Positions 42,027 to 49,349 of a stretch of DNA of 64,000 bases are shown piece after piece. The stretch's first letter is position 1. Each line of letters opens with the position of its first letter. This stretch comes from an uncultured Eubacteriales bacterium (GTDB lineage: Bacteria > Bacillota > Clostridia > Christensenellales > Aristaeellaceae). The position numbers were made by a program, and so were the translations under genes. The notes beneath the pieces are model-generated. The model was not told the origin of the DNA. It searched no databases and saw only the letters and a program-made list of their open reading frames with translations. Where the stretch lies: assembly GCA_902789795.1 (NCBI GenBank), contig CADAPM010000004.1, forward strand, positions 62,001 to 126,000, given 5' to 3'.

Positions 42027-43199
42027 TCATAAGCGGTGAATGACTACATACGGTCTATCATCCGTTTTGCCCTCCGTTATAGTATAGCCGCTATCAGTAA
42101 TCAAGTGACACAATTTTTTCCATGGAATGAAGCGTCCCTTGTCGTTTTTGATATAAATTTCTTTGTTTAACTCTGCCTTTCCTTCTTTGAACAGTTTTCG
42201 CTCAATAAACTCATCTGGAATCATAATAATCCCATTGTCTTTATCCAAAAGGTATAGAGTCTGTAAATCTCCACGGTAACGACCACGCGCTTGTGTAATA
42301 TGCGTTTGATTGCTGTTATGAACAATAAAGTAATCCATTGTAGAACGTATATTGATGGCTGTCTCACAACTGGCGTTTATAATCAGCAAATTATACTCTG
42401 GCGGCACTTCTTCATAGGTCAGAAGATAATTGAGGACGCGGATTTGCTCTTTGCTCATCGGCTGTTTTTCGTATGAAAGACTCCAAAGACATATTGGATT
42501 ATGGCCGCAATCTCGCGCAATTTTCTCATACTCTATCATCTGCGTAACTCTGGCGACGTATAACGCGCCGCGCTGACTTGGAGATATATTACAGAGAAGT
42601 TGGTTTATGCTGGCATAACGCACGGTTTTCTCTTCGATATAGTGCCGTAATACAGTTGTATCAATAGGAACATAGTATTGCGGACAATATAGTTTTGACA
42701 AAAAGTCAGGTGTTGCCGTTATTCCAACAAATAACGTTTTCCCGCGTCTTACTGCATCACAGATGTTATCTCGCGCAATAGCGGTAAAGTTTCCTTCTTC
42801 CCCAAATGCTGAAAACTGAACAAGATTATGTGCTTCATCACATATTATCACTTCAAAATGGTCTGCAAAGTGTGGATATCTGCTGCACCAGACGCCGAAT
42901 TTGGCATATGTTGTAACTACAACTTTGTTTTTATCAAATTCCGTAAGTTGCTTTTCTTCCGCAATATCCTCATCAAAATACAAGCATGGCAAGGTTAAAT
43001 TCTTTTCTTTTGCTATACGCTGGCATCCGCTTTTCGTGTCAATAAGATACAATGCCCTGTATGGCTACGAAGCAAGCGGTGCTATTACGTTGATAGCGGC
43101 AGTAGATTTGCCACATCCACAAGGCGCAATAATAATGTTAAATGTTCCGTGAAAAAACGAATCCTATTCAAGGATTTCGGAAAGATACTTTTCGGACAT
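42027..43199 (-). CDS. DEAH-type helicase with two in-frame TAG codons
   Basis: Superfamily 2 helicase-like protein of 390 codons. ATG at 43197-43199 has AAGGAG upstream. The frame reads MSEKYLSEILE, TAG (43164-43166), DSFFHGTFNIIIAPCGCGKST (Walker A), AAINVIAPLAS, TAG (43065-43067), PYRALYLIDTKSG, then continues unbroken with VIICDEAHNL (DEAH box), FVGITATPD and ARGRYRG (arginine motif) to TGA. Both TAGs bracket Walker A, so the helicase works only if they are read through. The alternative is a pseudogene; the downstream 340 codons show no other damage. Confidence 0.75.
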
Positions 43200-43255
43200 A
43201 CAATTCTCCTTTATGATTTTATTAGGATTTAGTGCTTTATCCTTTTTCTATAATA

Positions 43256-43284
43256 ATTATATCATAAATTTCAAAAATAATCAA
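43256..43284 (-). promoter_or_regulatory. Promoter of the helicase gene
   Basis: Minus strand TTGATT (43279-43284), 17-base spacer, TATAAT (43256-43261), 57 bases before the ATG with its own ribosome site. A good promoter speaks for a gene still in use. Confidence 0.65.
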
Positions 43285-43458
43285 ATGTTAAGCGCTGTCA
43301 AGCAATTGAGCGTAGACCATCTAAATAGCTCTATAACGTTTAAATTATACCGTATTCATATGTAATTCATAGAAAACCATCATTTTTCATAGGGAATAAT
43401 CGCAAATGCTTGAAAAAGATGTGAATTACTTGAAAACGAACACATTTCAAGCAAATGA

Positions 43459-43487
43459 TTGACATTTGCAAAACTCTGGATTATAAT
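43459..43487 (+). promoter_or_regulatory. Consensus promoter of the element's rightward genes
   Basis: TTGACA (43459-43464), 17-base spacer, TATAAT (43482-43487). The -35 sits in an inverted repeat CAAATG-ATTGA-CATTTG, and CTTGAAA/TTTCAAG motifs recur at 43410-43450, so a regulator may bind here. The rest of 43285-43458 has no gene. Confidence 0.8.
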
Positions 43488-43521
43488 AAGCCAAATCTTA
43501 CATTAAAGAGGAGGAGCCTTT

Positions 43522-43752
43522 ATGCGCATCATACTGGATACCGACAAGAAACAAATTATCGTCCCGTGGAACTATCAGCAGAAACTCAACGACATTAACA
43601 AAATTGCAAAAGAATTTGGCGGACAAGACTCAAAAGAAGCTACATTCACTGGCTATATTGATGACATTTGGAAGGACTGCATGAAGCATTCGGATACATG
43701 CGTTGTAACGGGACAAAAGCCCGCAAGAAATGGCGTGAAAAAGAATGGCTAA
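43522..43752 (+). CDS. Small element protein, unknown
   Basis: A 76-aa basic protein (MRIILDTDKKQIIVPWNYQQ ... QKPARNGVKKNG) with AGAGGAGGAG before the ATG and a consensus promoter. Short proteins of this kind, starting with a KQIIVP-like strand, are common in gut mobile elements, but I cannot assign a function. It overlaps the next gene by 8 bases. Confidence 0.7.
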   Translation: MRIILDTDKKQIIVPWNYQQKLNDINKIAKEFGGQDSKEATFTGYIDDIWKDCMKHSDTCVVTGQKPARNGVKKNG

Positions 43753-43933
43753 CAGAATAACACCCGAAGAGATTGTGCGTATGAACCAATTATACGCCAG
43801 ATTAGGAACTTACGCCGCGGTTGCGCGTGAGATGGGGCGCTCTGCATCGGCAGTAGCGAAGTATGTGAAGCTGGCGGGAACGCCAGATGTAGTGAAAGAT
43901 AAGTTTAAAGAAGCGATAAGACAGAAGAAGTGA
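43745..43933 (+). CDS. Small HTH protein
   Basis: A 62-aa protein whose core ARLGTYAAVAREMGRSASAVAKYVKLAG is a clear helix-turn-helix of the resolvase/sigma-like kind. It is translationally coupled to the gene before it (8-base overlap). Likely a DNA-binding regulator or an accessory (excisionase-like) factor; which one is not decidable from the sequence. Confidence 0.7.
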   Translation: MANRITPEEIVRMNQLYARLGTYAAVAREMGRSASAVAKYVKLAGTPDVVKDKFKEAIRQKK

Positions 43934-43973
43934 CGGACTTTATATTCATAATCTTTTAGAAGAGGATACGACA

Positions 43974-44789
43974 ATGAAGAGAATTTGTGTATTAATCTAT
44001 GTTATTTGTCTTTTTTCTACATTGTCAGCAGTTGCTTATGGTGATTCATTAACTTCTTCTGAACGTGAAGCTGCATCAAAAGTGGAGTATATTGCTGACA
44101 GAGAATTTTTTTATTACGAAAGAGATAATGTTTATGTAATTAGGTTTTCTTTAAAAGACAAGGATAAGAATAGGATAGCATCACCCTGCACAGTTGAAGC
44201 ACAATTAGTTAATGCCGAAGGAACTGAAGTATATTCAATCAAAAAGACGCTGTCAATGACTGGTGATTTCAGTACGTGGACATGGTCAAGTAAACTTTTT
44301 CAAGATCGTAATGGTATTTATGGAACAATCTATATTTCACCAAATGACATTTTAAAGAGTAAAAGTGCTAAAGGAACAATGCTTATCAAAGTTTATTTAG
44401 ATAAGTATATTAGCTTTGCAGAAAAAACAATTGATGTTGATGAACTCCCGACCATTGATACATCAGTGATTTTCCCTCAATTGCCTAAAACCATTTCGGA
44501 TAAAAGTTATGGTAATACTGCAATTATCAAAATCACAAACATGACATACAAATATAATAATACTACACTTAAAATCTATTTGACAGGTGAACTGGATTTT
44601 ACATGGTATGAAGTTTCTCGGATGTATCATGTTGGTTGGAGATTAATTGATGAAGAAGGTTATATCGTTAAAAGTGGACAATTACTGACAGATAGTCTGG
44701 GGTGGCACGATAAATTTAAAAATAAAGAAATCATCATATTTGATGTAGAACCAGGACTTTATAAATTGGAATTAAGAGATGTTGTATAG
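43974..44789 (+). CDS. Exported element cargo protein
   Basis: A 271-aa protein with a signal peptide (about 1-22, ending AVAYG) and a beta-rich mature part with two Ig-like stretches (FSLKDKDKNRIASPCTVEAQ and IIKITNMTYKYNNTTLKIYL). No catalytic motif or family recognised. GAGGATACGACA precedes the ATG. The gene ends TAG TAG and then, eight codons on, TAA (44811-44813), so its end would shift if TAG is sense in this element. Confidence 0.7.
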   Translation: MKRICVLIYVICLFSTLSAVAYGDSLTSSEREAASKVEYIADREFFYYERDNVYVIRFSLKDKDKNRIASPCTVEAQLVNAEGTEVYSIKKTLSMTGDFSTWTWSSKLFQDRNGIYGTIYISPNDILKSKSAKGTMLIKVYLDKYISFAEKTIDVDELPTIDTSVIFPQLPKTISDKSYGNTAIIKITNMTYKYNNTTLKIYLTGELDFTWYEVSRMYHVGWRLIDEEGYIVKSGQLLTDSLGWHDKFKNKEIIIFDVEPGLYKLELRDVV

Positions 44790-44890
44790 TAGTATTGTAT
44801 GCGAGAAAGGTAATATATAGAGTATAATAAATCATCAGATATGTATTCCTTTACCGCTGCGATGTCTATGCCCGTCTATTTGGGTGATTA

Positions 44891-45817
44891 CTATCGGATT
44901 CTGATTTTTGAATTGCTGTGTTGTATCTGGGATAACGGAGAAAGGTTATCATAATCTCGCAAAATATCTGAATTGAAAATCTCACAATACTTTTGGGTCA
45001 TTTCAAGTGTGGAATGGCCCAAAAGCTTTTGCAATGTAAAGGCATTTCCGCCACAGTCAAGCAAATATTTTCGTGCGAACGTATGGCGAAAAAGATGTAT
45101 GGAAGTCTTATTAACGCCTCTGGCACGGTTATATCGCTGGATGGCTGAAGTAAGACAATTTTCACTCATCTGTCCGTTGAATTCATTTGGAAACAAATAA
45201 TCATTATCTGTTCCTTTTCGGTGGCGCAAGTATTCCTGAAGGATATGCTTCATTTCGGAACACAAAGGAGATACTTGCGCCTTCTTATTTTTTGTATGGC
45301 GAAAATAGCAAATGCCACTTTCTAAATCAATATCAGAATTCTTGATATTCCGCAAGGTAGCGGCGCGGCAACCGCTATTCAAAAGCATATTGATGATAAC
45401 CCAGTTACGATATTCAGAAAAAGCACATTGGCGGAGATTTGGTTTTTTCAGAAGCAGACGCAGTTCTTCATCTGTGTATGTTTCTTTAATGCTGTCCTCA
45501 TACTTGTATAATGGCACATGAAGTATTGATAATCCTTGTTCTCTTGCCCAAGAGAAAAATGTCTTAATCGTTACTAAATATGATGCAATTGTGTGAGACT
45601 TCAATCCTTTATCGCGCAGATGAGAGATTAGAACGTCAATATCTTTCTTCTTGATAGAATCAATTGGTACATTCCAGTTGATGAATTTTCCCGTTGCATG
45701 AAAATGATTCTTATAACTGTCCAGTGTCTTTTCTGCTAATCCCAGTGCTTTCTTGGCAAGAATGAAATCATCAAAGCAATCAGAAGCGGAACTGTGATTT
45801 TCAATCCTAATACGCAT
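44891..45817 (-). CDS. Tyrosine integrase
   Basis: Phage-type tyrosine recombinase, 308 aa. N-terminal SAM-like DNA-binding domain (LAEKTLDSYKNHFHATGKF) and catalytic domain with NSGCRAATLRNI (R), HLFRHTFARKYL (HxxR), LLGHSTLEMTQKYC (H and nucleophile Y). The stop TAG is followed directly by TAA. It lies at the right end of the element, 118 bases downstream of the orphan tRNA half, so the original host tRNA promoter (46014-46042) may now transcribe it. It should mediate integration into tRNA-Pro. Confidence 0.94.
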   Translation of the reverse strand: MRIRIENHSSASDCFDDFILAKKALGLAEKTLDSYKNHFHATGKFINWNVPIDSIKKKDIDVLISHLRDKGLKSHTIASYLVTIKTFFSWAREQGLSILHVPLYKYEDSIKETYTDEELRLLLKKPNLRQCAFSEYRNWVIINMLLNSGCRAATLRNIKNSDIDLESGICYFRHTKNKKAQVSPLCSEMKHILQEYLRHRKGTDNDYLFPNEFNGQMSENCLTSAIQRYNRARGVNKTSIHLFRHTFARKYLLDCGGNAFTLQKLLGHSTLEMTQKYCEIFNSDILRDYDNLSPLSQIQHSNSKIRIR

Positions 45818-45853
45818 AATATCAGCACCCTTGAATTTGGATTATTAGCAAAA

Positions 45854-45865
45854 ATTCAAGCACGC
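45854..45865 (-). repeat. GCGTGCTTGAAT copy at the right end
   Basis: The 12-mer shared by both att cores and the two left-end repeats occurs once here on the minus strand, between the integrase gene and the right att copy. Confidence 0.45.
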
Positions 45866-45934
45866 CGAAATGAAAAGAGAACCGTTGAAAATCAACGATT
45901 CTCATTAAAGCTAGGGCGAATGCTTTCTGGAACT

Positions 45935-45977
45935 AACCCCATTCAAGCACGCTACCAAGCTGCGCTACACCCAGATA
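45935..45977 (-). pseudogene. Right att repeat: orphan 5' half of tRNA-Pro
   Basis: The second copy of the 43-bp repeat. It holds the tRNA-Pro 5' half (5' end at 45974) down to the anticodon loop, without any 3' half. It keeps the original upstream promoter, so it is the displaced native start of the gene. Confidence 0.9.
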
Positions 45978-46013
45978 GACGGTATCAGGACCTGCGCCCT
46001 GACAACGGTGCAC

Positions 46014-46042
46014 ATTATAGCACCGCTGAAGGCGCTTGTCAA
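46014..46042 (-). promoter_or_regulatory. Original host tRNA-Pro promoter
   Basis: Minus strand TTGACA (46037-46042), 17-base spacer, TATAAT (46014-46019), again a perfect consensus, 40 bases before the orphan tRNA half. It points into the element toward the integrase gene. Confidence 0.85.
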
Positions 46043-46100
46043 GCCTGAAAAATGAAGTTTACGGTGTTCGGGACTGTCCGGTCTCAATCAGCCCTTCGTC

Positions 46101-46640
46101 TCACTCAAACTGAATGAGGCTGAGCAGCAGGTCGGCGATCTCTTCCGGGGGCTCCCGGCGGTCCTTGTTCAGCCAGACGCAGAGGATGCGGTAGGCGCCA
46201 TAGGTGATGTAATTGAACACATACTCGTGCAGGCCGCTGTCCGGGCGGCCTGCGGTCTTGCTCAGGATCGCCTCCCGCACGGCGGCCAGGTTGAGCAGCT
46301 TCTGCGGGAAGAGGGGGTCCACGTTGTTGTTGATGATCAGCCGCACGAAATCCAGGTGCTCTTCCATATACTCACAGAAGGACCGGATGATCTGCGCCGG
46401 GTTTTCTGCGTGCTCCGTGATGGTCCTGGAGAGGAAATCCAGCAGGTCCTTCTCCATATCGGACAGCAGGTCGAACTGGCTGCCGTAATGCTTGTAAAAG
46501 GTCGTGCGGTTGATGTCGGCGCGCTGGCACAATTCCCGGATGGATACATGATAGATGTCGGTTTCGTGCAGCATTTCCGTCAGTGTTTCCTTGAGCATCC
46601 TTCTGGTCATGAGGACGCGGCGGTCTCTTTTCTCTTCCAT
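46101..46640 (-). CDS. TetR/AcrR family transcriptional regulator
   Basis: A 179-aa repressor: N-terminal HTH with HVSIRELCQRADINRTTFYKHYGSQFDLL and a helical ligand-binding part containing a TetR_C-like region (FCEYMEEHLDFVRLIINNN). The ATG at 46638-46640 (MEEKRDRR) is taken as start although its ribosome site is weak; an in-frame ATG at 46695-46697 would add 19 residues. It is divergent from the TSUP fusion gene, with a palindromic operator between, so it very likely represses that gene. Confidence 0.87.
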   Translation of the reverse strand: MEEKRDRRVLMTRRMLKETLTEMLHETDIYHVSIRELCQRADINRTTFYKHYGSQFDLLSDMEKDLLDFLSRTITEHAENPAQIIRSFCEYMEEHLDFVRLIINNNVDPLFPQKLLNLAAVREAILSKTAGRPDSGLHEYVFNYITYGAYRILCVWLNKDRREPPEEIADLLLSLIQFE

Positions 46641-46719
46641 GGCTGTGCCCGCTTTCTTTATTTGTTCAACATTTTGCCCGAAAATGTCGATTAACATTCC
46701 GTCGTAAAAAATCTGTCGG

Positions 46720-46747
46720 TTGTTTTATCAACACGTGTTGATATAAT
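46720..46747 (+). promoter_or_regulatory. Promoter with palindromic TetR operator
   Basis: TTGTTT (46720-46725), 16-base spacer, TATAAT (46742-46747). The spacer is the perfect 18-bp palindrome TATCAACACGTGTTGATA (46726-46743), overlapping the -10. Binding would exclude RNA polymerase. It is the only strong palindrome between tetR and the fusion gene. Confidence 0.82.
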
Positions 46748-46786
46748 TGTAATCGAAGAGGGATTCGCTGTCAAGGAGGTGGAGAG

Positions 46787-48295
46787 ATGGAGTATCTGTG
46801 GTATGTGATCGCCGCGCTGGGGGCGGGCATCGGGACAGGACTGGCCGGGCTGTCCGCTGCCACGGTCATGGTGCCGATCCTGATCGTGCTCTGCCCGTCG
46901 TTTGCGGGGGAGACCGGCGCGTACCAGGCGACGGCCATCGCCCTGGCTTCGGATATCCTGGGCTCCGCCGTGACGGCCTGGACCTACGCCAAACATCAGC
47001 ACATCGACCTGAAGCGCGGCTGGATCATGCTGGTGTGCATCCTGTCCATGTGCACGGTGGGGAGCTATGTGGCCTTCATCGTCGGCAATGTGGTACTGGG
47101 CACCTTTACGCTGTTTTTGACCTTCTGCATCGGCATCCGCTTTCTGGTCAAGCCGGATACCAGCCGGCGGGATCAGGCGGCGAAAGGCGCAAAGCTGGAC
47201 GCGAAGGGGATCGCGGTCTCCCTGTTTTTCGGGCTCACCATTGGCTTTGGCACCGGGTTCGTGGGCACGGGCGGCGGCATGATGATGCTGGTGGTGTTCA
47301 CGGCCTTCCTCGGCATGGAGCTGAAAACGGCGGTCGGCACCAGCACCTTCATCATGACCTTCACGGCGCTGATCGCCTCGGTCAGCCATATCCTGATCCA
47401 TCCGGCCATCGTGCTGGAAAGGTGGGACGCGCTGCTGATCTCGGTGGTGACCGCCACGGCGGCCAGCCTGATCTCCGCGCGCTTTGCCAACCGGGTGAAC
47501 AACCGCACGGTGGGGCTGGTGACCGGCGCGGTGCTGACGGTGCTCGGCGCGTCGATGCTCCTGCTCCATTACTGGGATGTCCTGTCGCGCAGCGAGCTTT
47601 TCATGCAGGTGCTGCGGTGCCTGGGGATTTTCCTGGCTTATGTGGTCCCGAGCCTGACCATCCTCGTGCCCATCCGTTTTCTGACGATGGTGCCCTCCTT
47701 CGTGTTCCGGAAGCTGCTGCACATCGTGGCCCTGGTGTTCGCCTCACTGATGATCATGACCGCCGGGAGCTGGCAGGCGGCCGCGCTGGCCGCCCTGACC
47801 TGCATGGCGGCCCTCTTTCCCGTGCTGACGCTTTGCGAAAAAGAAAAGTGGTACGCAAAGCTGCTGGTGCAGAAGAGCCCCGGCGAGGTCAAGCGGAGCA
47901 TGCTGATGATCTTTCTCGTGATCGCGGCGGCGGTGGCTGTCGGATGGGGACTGTTCGGCAAGCAGAAGATCGCCGCTGCGGCCGTTCTGATCTGGGGCAT
48001 CGGCGACGCCGCTGCCGCGCTGGTCGGAGTCCCCTTCGGGAAGCACAAGGTGAAGATGAAGGGGACGGACGGCAAAAAGTCCTGGGAGGGCAGCGCAGCT
48101 ATGCTGGTCGTCTCCTTCCTGGGCGGCCTGGGGATGCTTTTGTGGGGCCAGGGGACGCCCTTCGGGCAGGCGCTGGCCGCGGCCTTCCTGGCATCGGCGG
48201 TCGGCACAGCCGTGGAGCTCTATTCGCCGAGCGAATACGATACCGTCACCGTGCCCGCTGCCGTGCTGGCGGTGCTGCTCTTGATGGGCCTGTAA
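46787..48295 (+). CDS. TSUP (TauE/SafE) transporter fused to a dolichol kinase/CDP-DAG synthase-like domain
   Basis: A 502-aa membrane protein in two parts. Residues 1-265 are a TSUP anion/sulfite exporter domain (GAGIGTGLAGLSAATVMVP, FGTGFVGTGGGMMMLVV, two repeats of four helices). Residues about 285-502 match the CTP-dependent lipid kinase/phosphatidate cytidylyltransferase group (FRKLLHIVALVFASL, IWGIGDAAAALVG, KSWEGSAAMLVVSFLGG, ELYSPSEYDTVTVP). AAGGAGGTGGAG precedes the ATG. Controlled by the divergent TetR gene. The frame is continuous; I know of no such fusion described. Confidence 0.85.
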   Translation: MEYLWYVIAALGAGIGTGLAGLSAATVMVPILIVLCPSFAGETGAYQATAIALASDILGSAVTAWTYAKHQHIDLKRGWIMLVCILSMCTVGSYVAFIVGNVVLGTFTLFLTFCIGIRFLVKPDTSRRDQAAKGAKLDAKGIAVSLFFGLTIGFGTGFVGTGGGMMMLVVFTAFLGMELKTAVGTSTFIMTFTALIASVSHILIHPAIVLERWDALLISVVTATAASLISARFANRVNNRTVGLVTGAVLTVLGASMLLLHYWDVLSRSELFMQVLRCLGIFLAYVVPSLTILVPIRFLTMVPSFVFRKLLHIVALVFASLMIMTAGSWQAAALAALTCMAALFPVLTLCEKEKWYAKLLVQKSPGEVKRSMLMIFLVIAAAVAVGWGLFGKQKIAAAAVLIWGIGDAAAALVGVPFGKHKVKMKGTDGKKSWEGSAAMLVVSFLGGLGMLLWGQGTPFGQALAAAFLASAVGTAVELYSPSEYDTVTVPAAVLAVLLLMGL

Positions 48296-48302
48296 AGAGG
48301 AC

Positions 48303-48331
48303 TTGAAAAAAAGCGCCGCTTTCGGTATAAT
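48303..48331 (+). promoter_or_regulatory. Sigma-A promoter of the cassette B regulator
   Basis: TTGAAA (48303-48308), 17-base spacer, TATAAT (48326-48331). AAGGAGG follows 11 bases before the ATG. Confidence 0.8.
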
Positions 48332-48366
48332 GCGCATGTTTCTGTCAGAAGGAGGATAAGCGCATC

Positions 48367-49182
48367 ATGGCGACATTTGCCGAACAGCTGACCGCCGCTC
48401 GGAAGGCGGCGGGTATGACGCAGGAAGAATTATCCGAAGCCGTACACGTGGCGCGGAACACCATTTCCAACTGGGAGCGCGGCCAGCGCCAGCCCGATCT
48501 GGATACCTTGCGTCTCCTGGGGCAGGCGCTCCATTATGATTTTATGAATGACTGCGCCGCGCAGACGGAGGACGCAGCCGTTCCCGCCGCAGCGGATGAA
48601 AATGGGGAAACGCCCGCAGAGCTGCAGCCGGCGAAGAAGCGGAACATATGGGTGATCGCGGCCGCGGCGGTGCTCATCCTGATCCTGATCGGCACGGCGG
48701 TCAAACTGCTTTGGCCCCAGGGGACCCCTGCCTATGCGCCCGCCGCCCGTCTGGCGGACGAAGCAGGGCAATTGACGGTCGAGTTTTTCCAGAAGCCCGC
48801 CCAGAAGGCAGAAAAACTGCCCTATCTGGCCGTCAGCTACGATACCCGTGTGGAAACGGACCAGGGACAGGACATGTTCTTTTACAGCTTCCATCTTCAC
48901 GAGACCAACGGCTATCGCTTTAAGATCAATCAGGTGGTGCTCTACAGCTTTGGGCCCGGGAACACCTATGCCGATCCCTTCCCCGCGGAGAAGCTCCGGG
49001 AGTTCGGTTTGGCGACGGAGATCCCCGGCCACGGAGACTATGACTGGACCGGCGGCTTCCCCGTGCAGCCCTATGTGGGCGTCGGCATCATCACGTATGG
49101 CGAGGATGAGCAGGGCACGGAAATGGAGTTCCACGGGTATATCGACTACAACGCTTCATTGCCTGCCGATATGAAGAATTAA
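48367..49182 (+). CDS. XRE-type transmembrane regulator, cassette B
   Basis: A 271-aa protein, exactly the length of the regulator at 39599. HTH domain (about 5-58, GMTQEELSEAVHVARNTISNWE), acidic linker, membrane helix (about 94-116) and external domain with FHLHETNGYRFKINQVV, GLATEIPGHGDYDW and GGFPVQPYVGVG, matching the cassette A copy segment for segment. Followed by a terminator and then the small membrane protein and an exported protein. Role inferred: signal-sensing transcription factor. Confidence 0.84.
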   Translation: MATFAEQLTAARKAAGMTQEELSEAVHVARNTISNWERGQRQPDLDTLRLLGQALHYDFMNDCAAQTEDAAVPAAADENGETPAELQPAKKRNIWVIAAAAVLILILIGTAVKLLWPQGTPAYAPAARLADEAGQLTVEFFQKPAQKAEKLPYLAVSYDTRVETDQGQDMFFYSFHLHETNGYRFKINQVVLYSFGPGNTYADPFPAEKLREFGLATEIPGHGDYDWTGGFPVQPYVGVGIITYGEDEQGTEMEFHGYIDYNASLPADMKN

Positions 49183-49199
49183 CAGCTCTCACCTGTCAG

Positions 49200-49224
49200 C
49201 AGCCCCGAAGGGGGCTGTTTTTTT
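49200..49224 (+). terminator. Intrinsic terminator
   Basis: CAGCCCC (49200-49206) pairs with GGGGCTG (49211-49217), then seven T. Ends the cassette B regulator transcript. Confidence 0.9.
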
Positions 49225-49251
49225 GTGTGGAATTATGGGAAAACCGTAAAT

Positions 49252-49278
49252 GTCCCGGATCGGGACGCGGATGTCCCG
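49252..49278 (+). promoter_or_regulatory. Palindromic operator candidate upstream of the cassette B small gene
   Basis: GTCCCG-GAT-CGGGAC (49252-49266) is a perfect inverted repeat; a third half-site GTCCCG is at 49273-49278. It ends 10 bases before the promoter -35. Confidence 0.5.
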
Positions 49279-49287
49279 CTTCGTGAC

Positions 49288-49316
49288 GTGACTTTTGGGC
49301 TGGTATCCCTTACAAT
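49288..49316 (+). promoter_or_regulatory. Promoter of the cassette B small membrane gene
   Basis: GTGACT (49288-49293), 17-base spacer starting TTTGGGCT, TACAAT (49311-49316). Shares GTGACTTTT and GGGCT with the promoter at 39445-39473. Confidence 0.55.
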
Positions 49317-49349
49317 GATTCTATCAAGCGAGCGAAGGAAGGGGGCTGT

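Larger units (their letters stand above)
40522..45977. mobile_element. 5.4-kb integrated element in tRNA-Pro(GGG)
   Basis: AT-rich insert in a GC-rich chromosome, bounded by 43-bp direct repeats of the tRNA 5' half. It carries a tyrosine integrase at the right end, a serine recombinase at the left end, a DEAH helicase with two in-frame TAG codons, a small gene with one in-frame TAG, two small genes, and an exported cargo protein. There are no capsid, portal, relaxase or conjugation genes, so it looks like a small satellite-like island that would need a helper, or a remnant. Confidence 0.9.

Noticed and set aside
43285..43521. A suppressor tRNA in the element's largest intergenic stretch
   Set aside because: I looked for a T-arm (GTTCGAATC-like) and acceptor pairing on both strands here and at 44790-44890 and found none.
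40522..45977. Prophage
   Set aside because: No capsid, portal, terminase, tail or lysis gene is present and the insert is only 5.4 kb; a small integrated island describes it better.
46798..48306. A 502-codon plus-strand frame overlapping the TSUP fusion gene
   Set aside because: It lies in another frame of the same strand, is rich in Arg/Gly/His, and lacks hydrophobic segments or motifs, whereas the chosen frame shows two complete membrane domains.
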